From Curtobacterium sp. Leaf261 (GTDB lineage: Bacteria; Actinomycetota; Actinomycetes; Actinomycetales; Microbacteriaceae), in contig NZ_LMMJ01000010.1 in the NCBI RefSeq assembly GCF_001422205.1, positions 124,001 to 188,000 of the forward strand: DNA of 64,000 nt. The letters run 5' to 3'. A program made the position numbers and the translations under genes. The notes below the pieces were generated by a model. That model saw only the letters and a list, made by a program, of their open reading frames with translations. It ran no database searches and was not told the DNA's origin. Position 1 is the stretch's first letter, and the number at the start of each line of letters is the position of its first letter. Positions 33,804-40,821 of this stretch are shown here, in pieces.

Positions 33804-33853
33804 CTGTTGGTGTCAACTGGTCATGTCCGCACAGGACCAGTTGACATCAACAG
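33804..33853. promoter_or_regulatory. Large inverted repeat at the gntR promoter
   Basis: CTGTTGGTGTCAACTGGTC (33804-33822) faces its complement at 33835-33853 with one mismatch in 19 and a 12-nt spacer. Each arm carries the ACTGGTC half-site also present at 35639. A -10-like TACTGT (33802-33807) is embedded in the left edge. Likely autoregulation site of the GntR protein. Confidence 0.75.
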
Positions 33854-33878
33854 TGCGATGACCGAGGAGCGGTACCCG

Positions 33879-34625
33879 ATGGCGGAACGCATCACCGAGG
33901 GAGCGGTGCCGAAGCACGAGCAACTGCGGCGGATCCTCCTCGAACTCGCCACCGGGCACATGCAGCCGGGTGCGGCGATCCCGTCCGAGCGCCAGCTCAT
34001 CGCCGAGTACGGCGTGAGCCGCATCACGGTCCGCGAGGCGCTCGGCCAGCTCGTCAACGAGGGCTACCTCACCAGGGTCCGCGGCAAGGGGACCTTCGTG
34101 GCGCACCGACCGGTCCAGTCGACGCTGCACCTCGCGAGCTTCACCGAGGAGATGCGCGCACTCGGCCACGTGCCGACGACGGTCGTGCTGGTCCGCGAGG
34201 AGGCTGTGCCACCGACCGACACCGTTGCCGCGCTGCACGTCGACGAGGGGGCGACGGCGTTCCACGTCAAGCGGCTCCGGCTCGCGGACGGCGTCCCGGT
34301 CTCCATCGACGACGCCTGGTTCGTGCGCGACCTGATGCCGGGGCTCCTCGACCACGACCTCAGTCGGTCGATCTACTCGCTCGTGGCCGATCGCTACGAC
34401 ACCCCGATCGACCGTGCGCAGCAGACCGTCGCGGCAGACCCGGCGTCGGACGACGTCGCGACGCTCCTGGGGACACGGACGGGCTCGCCGGTCCTGGTGT
34501 TCGACCGGGTCTCGTTCTCGGGCGACCGTGCGGTCGAGCACACCCGGAGCTGGTACCGGAGTGATCGGTACCGCGTGCAGATGGAGGTGCGTGCGTCGGA
34601 GCCGCGTGCCGTCGGTCGGACCTGA
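33879..34625 (+). CDS. GntR family regulator, HutC/DasR-NagR subfamily
   Basis: 248 residues. The winged HTH PKHEQLRRILLELATGHMQPGAAIPSERQLIAEYGVSRITVREALGQLVNEGYLTRVRGKGTFV is GntR; the C-terminal UTRA domain starts TLHLASFTEEMRALGHVPTTVVL and ends TRSWYRSDRYRVQME, which places it in the HutC subfamily that senses (amino-)sugar phosphates. The TGGTC half-sites at its own promoter and between the divergent PTS genes match the core of DasR-type sites, so control of that PTS is likely. ATG 33879 has GAGGAG 9 nt upstream; ATG 33858 is the alternative. Confidence 0.88.
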   Translation: MAERITEGAVPKHEQLRRILLELATGHMQPGAAIPSERQLIAEYGVSRITVREALGQLVNEGYLTRVRGKGTFVAHRPVQSTLHLASFTEEMRALGHVPTTVVLVREEAVPPTDTVAALHVDEGATAFHVKRLRLADGVPVSIDDAWFVRDLMPGLLDHDLSRSIYSLVADRYDTPIDRAQQTVAADPASDDVATLLGTRTGSPVLVFDRVSFSGDRAVEHTRSWYRSDRYRVQMEVRASEPRAVGRT

Positions 34626-34630
34626 CCCGC

Positions 34631-34677
34631 GCCTCCCGTCCGGTGGGCTGCCGCAGCCCGCGCGCCGGACGGGAGGC
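34631..34677. terminator. Dispersed-family hairpin after gntR
   Basis: GCCTCCCGTCCGG (34631-34643) pairs with CCGGACGGGAGGC (34665-34677) over 13 bp; an inner GGGCTGC/GCAGCCC pair tightens the loop. Confidence 0.7.
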
Positions 34678-34747
34678 ACGGCCGCAGTCCGCCCCGCCGC
34701 CCACGGGACACCGCCTCCCGCACCCGGGACGCCGCCCCCGCGCGCAG

Positions 34748-34809
34748 GACACCGCCTCCCGCACACCGCACCGCGTTGCAGCGCGGTGTCTCGTGCGGAG
34801 GGCGGTGTC
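34748..34809 (-). terminator. Composite inverted repeat after the IIA gene
   Basis: Outer arms GACACCGCCTCCCGCAC (34748-34764) and 34793-34809 are near-complementary, and CACCGCG (34769-34775) pairs with CGCGGTG (34782-34788). A further copy of the outer arm lies at 34707-34723. Lies 15 nt past the IIA stop on the minus strand. Confidence 0.6.
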
Positions 34810-34823
34810 TCGTGCCAGCGCCG

Positions 34824-35276
34824 CTACGCGGTGAAGAGCACGTCCCCGGCGGCGACCGTCGAGCCGACGGTGGTCTGGGGGACGGAGTCGGGTGCGGACC
34901 CGAGCACGACGACGGGGCAGACGGGGGAGTAGCCCGCGGCGATGATCGTGTCGGGCTCGAACCGGACGATCGGCGCGCCGGCCTCGACGGTGTCGCCCTC
35001 GGCGGCGAGGAGGGTGAACCCCGAGCCGCTCATCTTGACGGTGTCGATGCCGACGTGCACCAGGACGTCCGTGCCGGCCGTGCCCTGGAGCGCGAACGCG
35101 TGCGGGTGCAGCTTGACGATGGTGCCGGCCACGGGGGCGACGGCCGTCACGGCGGCGTGCGCGTCGGATGGGTCGACGGCGACCCCGGCTCCGACGAGCT
35201 GCCCGGCGAAGACCGGGTCGGGTACGTCCGCGAGTGCGACGACCGGTCCGGCGAACGGTGTCAGGACGTCCGTCAT
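34824..35276 (-). CDS. crr: PTS glucose-family IIA component
   Basis: 150 residues. The glucose-family EIIA fold is clear: FAGPVVALADVPDPVFAGQLVGAGVAVDP, then GTIVKLHPHAFAL with His59 and VLVHVGIDTVKMSGSGF with the phospho-accepting His74. It receives phosphate from HPr and passes it to the separate IIB protein. ATG 35276 overlaps the IIB stop (ATGA on the minus strand). Confidence 0.95.
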   Translation of the reverse strand: MTDVLTPFAGPVVALADVPDPVFAGQLVGAGVAVDPSDAHAAVTAVAPVAGTIVKLHPHAFALQGTAGTDVLVHVGIDTVKMSGSGFTLLAAEGDTVEAGAPIVRFEPDTIIAAGYSPVCPVVVLGSAPDSVPQTTVGSTVAAGDVLFTA

Positions 35277-35515
35277 GCGTCGTCGTCCATCAGGTCCTCG
35301 ATCTCCTGCGCCAGGTTGTCGGCCTCCGGGCCCACGATGACCTGGACGCCGGTGCCGATCGCGACGACCGCGATCGCCCCGGCCTTCTTGAGCGCTGCCT
35401 GATCGACGAGCGAGGGGTCCGAGACCTCGGTCCGGAGGCGCGTGATGCAGCCCTCGACCTCCTCGATGTTGTCGACTCCGCCGAGTCCGGCGATGATGTC
35501 CTCTGCCTTCGACAT
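35273..35515 (-). CDS. PTS glucose/N-acetylglucosamine-family IIB component
   Basis: 80 residues, a free-standing IIB domain. The phospho-cysteine is Cys23 in IEEVEGCITRLRTEV, the diagnostic EIIB(Glc) motif, followed by GAIAVVAIGTGVQVIVGPEADNLAQEIEDL. Strong GAGGAA precedes ATG 35515. It diverges from the IIC gene 243 bp away; the split IIA/IIB/IIC arrangement resembles the Streptomyces GlcNAc system (NagE2-NagF-Crr). Confidence 0.93.
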   Translation of the reverse strand: MSKAEDIIAGLGGVDNIEEVEGCITRLRTEVSDPSLVDQAALKKAGAIAVVAIGTGVQVIVGPEADNLAQEIEDLMDDDA

Positions 35516-35540
35516 GGTTCCTCCTGGTTGATGCGACTGG

Positions 35541-35600
35541 TGTGTCCGGTGCGTCTCGTCCGACCGGTGGCCGGTGCAGTGTCCGGTGCGGTGTCCGGCG
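35541..35600. repeat. GTGTCCGGTGCG-type repeats between the divergent PTS genes
   Basis: The word GTGTCCGG(T/C)GCG or close variants occurs four times in 60 bp next to the IIB gene, in addition to the operator-like motifs further right. They may be degenerate regulator sites. Confidence 0.5.
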
Positions 35601-35638
35601 CAGGTTTGACATGCGTGTCCGGTCTGTGGAGACTACCG

Positions 35639-35682
35639 ACTGGTCATGACCGGACAGTACCGCTGTTCTCTGGACAGTACCG
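35639..35682. promoter_or_regulatory. DasR-like operator and 20-bp-spaced direct repeats at the PTS promoters
   Basis: ACTGGTCATGACCGG (35639-35653) is a palindrome with core TGGTC-NN-GACC, the core of DasR-type sites. GGACAGTACCG is repeated at 35652-35662 and 35672-35682, exactly two helical turns apart. Together they can place the divergent IIB and IIC genes under one regulator. Confidence 0.7.
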
Positions 35683-35758
35683 ATCAGGACCCGTGGCTCC
35701 AAGCCTGCACCCATGCTCCCCGGAGCGACGACTCCACCCAATGACGAGAGGACTCCCG

Positions 35759-37018
35759 ATGAGCGCCACGACCGCCACGGACGTCACGGCCAAGCCCCAG
35801 AAGAAGCCGAGCCGCTTCTTCGCCAACGCGCAGCGACTCGGGCGGAGCCTGCTCCTGCCGATCGCCGTCATGCCGGCCGCGGGGATCCTCAACCGCATCG
35901 GTCAGCCGGACCTGCTCGGCGCGATCCCCGGTTTCGAGACCGGTGCCGGTGTGATCGGTGCCGCCGGTGGCGCGATCTTCACGTGGCTGCCCCTGCTCTT
36001 CGCGGTCGGCATCGCGATCGGCTGGGCGAAGAAGTCCGACGGCACGACGGCGCTCGCCGCGGTCGTCGGGTACATGGTCATGTACCAGGTGTTCGCGATC
36101 ATGTCCCCGATCGTGCTCGCCGGGGTCAAGGACGCGAACGGCGACCAGGCGACCATCAACTTCGGCGTCCTGGGCGGCATCGTGATGGGTCTCGTCGCGG
36201 CGACGCTCTGGCAGCGGTTCCACCGGACGAAGATGCCCGACTTCCTCGGGTTCTTCTCCGGGCGCCGTCTGGTCCCGATCCTCACGGCCGTCGCCGGACT
36301 GGTCATCGCGGTGCTGATGTCCTTCGTGTACCGCTACTTCGACATCGCCCTGACATGGGCGGGTGAGCAGGTCGCGGCCCAGCCCGTGATCGGTGGCGGG
36401 ATCTTCGGCACCGCGAACCGTCTCCTCATCCCGATCGGTCTGCACCAGCTCCTGAACTTCTTCCCGTGGTTCCAGCTCGGCAGCTTCAACGGACCGAACG
36501 GCGTGGTGTCCGGCGACATCGCCCGCTTCCTCGCCGGCGACCCGACGGCCGGCACCTTCATGACGGGCTTCTTCCCGATCATGATGTTCGCGCTCCCCGC
36601 CGGTGCCCTCGCGATCTGGCGCCACGCGAAGCCGAAGAACCGCAAGGTCGTCGGCTCGATCATGATCTCGGCGGCGCTCACCTCGTTCGTGACCGGCATC
36701 ACCGAGCCCCTCGAGTACTCGTTCATGTTCGTCGCGTGGCCCCTCTACGTCGTGCACGCGGTGCTCACCGGGACGGCCCTCGCGCTCGTGAACGCGCTCG
36801 GCATCCACGACGGCTTCTCGTTCTCCGCGGGTGCGATCGACTACATCCTCAACTTCGGCAAGGCGAAGGGGGCGATCTGGCTCATCCCGATCGGCCTCGC
36901 CTACGCGGCGATCTACTACTTCCTGTTCTCGTTCGTGATCAAGAAGTGGAACCTCAAGACCCCCGGGCGCGAGGACGACGACGCGGCGGAGTCGGTGGAG
37001 GCAGCGACCAAGGCGTAG
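35759..37018 (+). CDS. PTS glucose/N-acetylglucosamine-family IIC permease
   Basis: 419 residues, a IIC domain alone with about ten membrane segments. Conserved parts: RFFANAQRLGRSLLLPIAVMPAAGILNRIG, the amphipathic middle FLGFFSGRRLVPIL, GLHQLLNFFPWF and the sugar-site motif GITEPLEYSFMFVAWPLY. The pattern is nearer NagE-type than PtsG-type permeases, which agrees with the HutC-type regulator next door, but glucose or another hexosamine cannot be excluded. ATG 35759 has GAGAGGA 6-12 nt upstream. A hairpin of the dispersed family follows. Confidence 0.92.
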   Translation: MSATTATDVTAKPQKKPSRFFANAQRLGRSLLLPIAVMPAAGILNRIGQPDLLGAIPGFETGAGVIGAAGGAIFTWLPLLFAVGIAIGWAKKSDGTTALAAVVGYMVMYQVFAIMSPIVLAGVKDANGDQATINFGVLGGIVMGLVAATLWQRFHRTKMPDFLGFFSGRRLVPILTAVAGLVIAVLMSFVYRYFDIALTWAGEQVAAQPVIGGGIFGTANRLLIPIGLHQLLNFFPWFQLGSFNGPNGVVSGDIARFLAGDPTAGTFMTGFFPIMMFALPAGALAIWRHAKPKNRKVVGSIMISAALTSFVTGITEPLEYSFMFVAWPLYVVHAVLTGTALALVNALGIHDGFSFSAGAIDYILNFGKAKGAIWLIPIGLAYAAIYYFLFSFVIKKWNLKTPGREDDDAAESVEAATKA

Positions 37019-37037
37019 GTCGCGGACGCGACCACCT

Positions 37038-37085
37038 GACGGACGGGAGGCGCGGTGCCAGCTGGCACCGCGCCTCCCGCCCGTC
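37038..37085. terminator. Dispersed-family palindromic hairpin
   Basis: Arms 37038-37061 and 37062-37085 pair over 24 bp with one mismatch and no loop spacer, beginning GACGGACGGGAGGCGCGG. It separates the convergent IIC and SufR-like genes and is nearly superimposable on the copy at 25120. Confidence 0.85.
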
Positions 37086-37098
37086 TGTCCGTCGGCGA

Positions 37099-37761
37099 TC
37101 AGGCGACCGGGTCGTCGGCGTCCGTCGTCGGCGTGAACCGGAGCCGACACACGCCCGGCGTGACGTGCGGGTGGACGGCGAGCGTGGCGTGCGGGCCGTC
37201 CGCCTGGGACAGGACCCGTTCGAGCACGGACAGGTGCGCGGCGCAGAGGTCGTCCCCGACCTCGGCCCACGTGGCCGTGATGGGGCACTGCACGGTCAGC
37301 CCCGCGCCGTCCTCGGCGACGCTGTCCTCGGCGACGCTGTCCTCGGCGACCGGTTCGAATCCGTGCCGGTCGAGGTGGTCGAGCACCAGGGCCCGCTGGG
37401 CGAACCCCGCGACGTCCGGGTCGCCGCCGTCCCGTCGCTCGGCCGCGCGGGCGATGTCGAGCGCCGAACGGACACCGGACGGTCCGAGCACGTCGGGCGC
37501 ATGCGCGGTCCCCATGCCGTACAGGACGCGCGGGCGGCCGCGGAGTCCGCGGTGCTCGACGACCGCGACGACGAAGCGCTCGGCCACCAGGCGGTCGAGA
37601 TGCTGCCGCGCGGAGTTGCGGTGTACACCGAGGTGGTCCGCGACGGACTGCCCGGTCGCCGGGCCGTGCGCGACCAGGTAGGCGAGGATCTCGCCGCGGC
37701 GTCGGGAGAACACGCCGCGTCGACGTCGGTCCAGGGTCGAGGGGTCTTTCTGACGGGGCAT
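37099..37761 (-). CDS. SufR-like HTH regulator with putative Fe-S cysteines
   Basis: 220 residues. N-terminal winged HTH of the DeoR/ArsR-like type: RRRGEILAYLVAHGPATGQSVADHLGVHRNSARQHLDRLVAERFV. The C-terminal part has three cysteines in VQCPITATWAEVGDDLCAAHL and PGVCRLRF, the spacing of the [Fe-S]-binding site in SufR-type repressors. Next to a divergent flavohaemoglobin gene, a nitric-oxide-sensing role through the cluster is an attractive inference. An in-frame 15-bp tandem repeat (37309-37350) gives AEDSVAEDSVAED, just before the first Cys. TATTCT ends 6 nt before the ATG: leaderless. Confidence 0.82.
   Translation of the reverse strand: MPRQKDPSTLDRRRRGVFSRRRGEILAYLVAHGPATGQSVADHLGVHRNSARQHLDRLVAERFVVAVVEHRGLRGRPRVLYGMGTAHAPDVLGPSGVRSALDIARAAERRDGGDPDVAGFAQRALVLDHLDRHGFEPVAEDSVAEDSVAEDGAGLTVQCPITATWAEVGDDLCAAHLSVLERVLSQADGPHATLAVHPHVTPGVCRLRFTPTTDADDPVA
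37309..37350. repeat. 15-bp in-frame tandem repeat in the SufR-like gene
   Basis: GTCCTCGGCGACGCT occurs at 37309 and 37324, with 12 of 15 bp again at 37339. It encodes the acidic repeat before the cysteine cluster and could vary in copy number without breaking the frame. Confidence 0.7.
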
Positions 37762-37800
37762 CGATCCAGAATACCGCGGTGAAACACCTAATCTCAGCAC
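37762..37800. promoter_or_regulatory. 39-bp divergent leaderless promoter with GGTG-AAA-CACC operator candidate
   Basis: TATTCT on the minus strand (37773-37768) ends 6 nt from ATG 37761, and TAATCT (37789-37794) ends 6 nt from ATG 37801. Between them lie CCGCGG and the inverted repeat GGTGAAACACC (37778-37788), where one bound regulator would cover both -10 elements. Confidence 0.75.
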
Positions 37801-38973
37801 ATGGTCAACCACGGTTCCTACCCCCTGCACCTGCTGTCCGCGTCCGCGCGAGCGGTCGTCGAGGCCACCGCTCCCGTCGTCGCTGCCCGGATGCCGACGA
37901 TCACCCCGGACTTCTACCGGAGGCTGTTCGACGCGCACCCCGAGCTGCTCGACGGGATGTTCAACCGGTCGACCCAGGCATCCGGTCGGCAGTCGTCGGC
38001 GCTCGCCGGCAGCGTCGTCACGTTCGCGGTCGCGCTGCTCGACGGTCACCACCCGGTCGACCTCGTCAACCGGATCGCCGGCCGTCACGCGTCGCTCGGC
38101 GTCACCGAGCCGATGTACGCGATCGTGTACGAGCACCTCTTCGCGGCGATCGCGGCAGACCTCGGTGACGCTGCGACCGACACCGTGGTCGCCGCCTGGA
38201 CCGAGGTGTACTGGCTCTTCGCGAACCTCCTGACGGCCCGCGAGCGAACGCTGTACGGGCAGCAGGCGAACTCCGCGCACTGGACGCCGTGGCGGATCGC
38301 CGCGACGACACCGCGCTCGTCCACGGTCCGCGAGTTCACCTTCGACCCCGCGGACGACACGCCGATCACGGCGGCGTCGGCCGGGCAGTACGTCGGTGTC
38401 CGGGTGACGATGCCCGACGGCGTGCGACAGGTGCGCCAGTACTCGCTCCTCGGACCGGGGACTGGCCGCCGCGTGGCGGTCAAGCTCGACGAGGGCGGCG
38501 AGGTCTCCCCGGTCCTGCACGCGCTCGAGCCCGGCGCGCTCGTCGACCTGTCGAACCCGTACGGCGACCTCACGCTCGACGACCGCAGCACGCCGCTCGT
38601 GCTCGCGACCGCGGGCATCGGATGCACGCCGGCACTCAGCTTCCTGGAGCAGCTCGCCGCCAGGGAGAGCGAGCGCGAGGTGCTGGTGCTGCACGCGGAG
38701 CGCTCGCGTGCGGAGTGGGCCTTCTCGACCGCGATCGCCGGGCTCGTCGACCGCCTGCCGAACGCGTCCCTGGAGACCTGGTTCGACGACGAGCCGCCGC
38801 GCTCGCGGATGGACCTGTCGTCGGTCGCACTGCCGCGGGACGCCGACCTGCTGCTCTGCGGCCCGGTGGGGTTCATGCAGGCGATCCGGCACCAGGCCGT
38901 GGCGACGGGGATCCCGGACGAGCGGATCCGGTACGAGGTGTTCGGGCCGGACTCGTGGCTCAAGTCGAGCTGA
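37801..38973 (+). CDS. hmp: Flavohaemoglobin (nitric oxide dioxygenase)
   Basis: 390 residues in three parts. Globin domain (1-about 140) with MPTITPDFYRRLF distal region and proximal His in IAGRHASLGV; FAD-binding barrel with VRQYSLLG (RxYS motif); NAD-binding domain with LATAGIGCTPALSFLE and LLCGPVGFMQAIRHQ, ending YEVFGPDSWL, as in Hmp. It converts NO and O2 to nitrate using NADH. Overall order and length fit Hmp closely. The divergent SufR-like gene is the probable regulator. Confidence 0.95.
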   Translation: MVNHGSYPLHLLSASARAVVEATAPVVAARMPTITPDFYRRLFDAHPELLDGMFNRSTQASGRQSSALAGSVVTFAVALLDGHHPVDLVNRIAGRHASLGVTEPMYAIVYEHLFAAIAADLGDAATDTVVAAWTEVYWLFANLLTARERTLYGQQANSAHWTPWRIAATTPRSSTVREFTFDPADDTPITAASAGQYVGVRVTMPDGVRQVRQYSLLGPGTGRRVAVKLDEGGEVSPVLHALEPGALVDLSNPYGDLTLDDRSTPLVLATAGIGCTPALSFLEQLAARESEREVLVLHAERSRAEWAFSTAIAGLVDRLPNASLETWFDDEPPRSRMDLSSVALPRDADLLLCGPVGFMQAIRHQAVATGIPDERIRYEVFGPDSWLKSS

Positions 38974-38997
38974 ACCGCGATGGACTCCGATCCGGTT

Positions 38998-39027
38998 TTG
39001 ACAATCATTATCAACAAGCGCTAGCGT
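38998..39027 (+). promoter_or_regulatory. znuA promoter with Zur-type box
   Basis: TTGACAATCATTATCAA (38998-39014) is a near-palindrome of the Zur/Fur class (consensus type TGATAATGATTATCA). Its first six bases are also a perfect -35 TTGACA, 18 bp from the -10-like TAGCGT (39022-39027), which ends 7 nt before the znuA ATG. Bound Zur would therefore cover the -35. Confidence 0.85.
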
Positions 39028-39034
39028 CGAGGAC

Positions 39035-39979
39035 ATGCGAACCCGTTCCCTCCTCGCCGTGCCGCTCATCGTGGGCGCGGCAGCCATGGCCCTCTCCGGC
39101 TGCTCCACCTCGTCGGCCACGGGCGGCTCCGGTTCCGGTTCGAGTGACGGGGGCGGGGGCGGGGGCGGCGCGATCCGGGTCGTCGCGTCCACGAACGTCT
39201 ACGGCGGCATCGTCAAGACCATCGGCGGCGCCCATGTCGACGTCACGAGCATCCTCGACGACCCGTCCCAGGACCCGCACTCGTTCGAGGCGGACGCCCG
39301 CACCCAGCTCGCCGTCTCGAAGGCGGACATCGTCATCGAGAACGGCGGCGGGTACGACCCCTACATCGACACCCTCATGAAGTCGACGGGCTCCGACGCC
39401 GACCTGGTGAACGTCGTCAAGCTGTCGGGGCTGCAGAAGGCCGGCGACGACGAGTTCAACGAGCACGTGTTCTACAGCTACCCGACGATGACCCAGTTCG
39501 TGGCGCGCATCCAGGCCGAGCTCACGCAGCGGGACACCGCCGACGGTGCGACGTTCGCGACGAACGCGACGAAGCTCACGGCACAGCTGCAGAAGCTCGA
39601 GTCGTCGACGTCCTCGCTCGCCGAGCAGTACAAGGGCGACCGGGTGTCGTACACCGAGCCCGTGCCCGGCTACCTGTTCGACGCGATCGGACTCGACAAC
39701 GTGACTCCGGAGGCGTTCTCCGAGGCCATCGAGGAGGGGGACGACGTTCCCCCGGCCGCGCTCAACCAGACGCTGAACCTGTTCTCGGGCAGTGACCCGG
39801 TCACGCTGCTGGCGTACAACGACCAGACGTCGAGCCCGGAGACCGAGAAGGTCCAGCGTGCCGCGGAGTCCGCCGGGGTGCCGGTGGTCGGTGTCACGGA
39901 GACCCTCCCGAAGGGGGAGGATTACATCTCGTGGCAGCAGAAGAACATCGCGCGCATCTCGGCGGCGCTCGCCAAGTGA
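39035..39979 (+). CDS. znuA: Metal (zinc/manganese) ABC transporter substrate-binding lipoprotein
   Basis: 314 residues of the ZnuA/TroA cluster. Signal peptide with lipobox LSGC at about 22-25, a Gly/Ser linker, then IRVVASTNVYGGIVKTIGG, the metal-site regions DDPSQDPHSFE and NEHVFYSYPTM (His ligands) and the C-terminal lobe with TEPVPGYLFDAIGLDN and YNDQTSSPETEKVQRAAESAGVPVVGVTE. The Zur-type box and the downstream fur-family gene make zinc the most likely ligand; manganese is possible. Leaderless start. Confidence 0.93.
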   Translation: MRTRSLLAVPLIVGAAAMALSGCSTSSATGGSGSGSSDGGGGGGGAIRVVASTNVYGGIVKTIGGAHVDVTSILDDPSQDPHSFEADARTQLAVSKADIVIENGGGYDPYIDTLMKSTGSDADLVNVVKLSGLQKAGDDEFNEHVFYSYPTMTQFVARIQAELTQRDTADGATFATNATKLTAQLQKLESSTSSLAEQYKGDRVSYTEPVPGYLFDAIGLDNVTPEAFSEAIEEGDDVPPAALNQTLNLFSGSDPVTLLAYNDQTSSPETEKVQRAAESAGVPVVGVTETLPKGEDYISWQQKNIARISAALAK

Positions 39980-40821
39980 CCGACGCCGTGCTCGAGCTCC
40001 GCGACGCGGGTCTGGCCTACGGCGCGCGGGAGCTCTGGCGCGGGCTCGACCTCGACGTCGCCCCGGGGGAGTTCGTCGCCGTCCTCGGGCCGAACGGCGC
40101 CGGCAAGACGAGCCTCCTGCGGACGGTCCTCGGGCAGCAGCAGCTGACGAGCGGCACCATGTCGTTCCTCGGCGAGCCCGTCGCCCGCGGTCACCGGCGC
40201 ATCGGGTACATCCCGCAGCAGCGCCTCATGGAGTCCGGCACACCGATGCGCACCCGCGACATGATCGCCCTCGGCGTCACCGGCCACCGCTGGGGCATCC
40301 GGCGCGAGCGACCCGCGGAGCGCACCCGGATCGACGAGCTCGTCGCCCAGGTCGGGGCCGCCGCGTTCGCCGACGCCCCGGTCGCGGAACTCTCCGGTGG
40401 CGAGCAGCAGCGTGCCCGCGTCGGCCAGGCGATCGCGTCCGACCCGGCGCTGCTCCTCTGCGACGAACCGCTCATCTCGCTCGATCTCCGACACCAGCGC
40501 GAGGTCACCGGACTCATCGACCGGCAGCGACGGGAACGGCACGCCGCCGTGCTGTTCGTCACCCACGACGTCAACCCGATCCTCGACGTCGTCGACCGCG
40601 TCCTCTACATCGCCGGCGGTCGTTTCCGGATCGGCTCCCCGGACGAGGTGCTCCGGGCGGACGTGCTCTCCGACCTCTACGGGACCCCGGTCGACGTCGT
40701 CCGGACGATGGGCCGCATCGTGATCGTCGGCTCGGCCGACGCACACGACCACGCCGACCACCACCACCACGACGTCGACCCGCACGGGTCCGGGCGGCAC
40801 GACGAGGGGCTGGTGCGCTGA
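39976..40821 (+). CDS. znuC: Metal ABC transporter ATP-binding protein
   Basis: 281 residues. Walker A LGPNGAGKTSLL, signature LSGGEQQRARVGQA, Walker B LLLCDEPLISLD and the switch His in VTHDVN are intact. The last 30 residues form a His/Asp-rich tail (HDHADHHHHDVDPHG), which could buffer or sense the transported metal. GTG 39976 overlaps the znuA stop, and its stop overlaps the permease ATG by 1 bp. Confidence 0.93.
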   Translation: MTDAVLELRDAGLAYGARELWRGLDLDVAPGEFVAVLGPNGAGKTSLLRTVLGQQQLTSGTMSFLGEPVARGHRRIGYIPQQRLMESGTPMRTRDMIALGVTGHRWGIRRERPAERTRIDELVAQVGAAAFADAPVAELSGGEQQRARVGQAIASDPALLLCDEPLISLDLRHQREVTGLIDRQRRERHAAVLFVTHDVNPILDVVDRVLYIAGGRFRIGSPDEVLRADVLSDLYGTPVDVVRTMGRIVIVGSADAHDHADHHHHDVDPHGSGRHDEGLVR

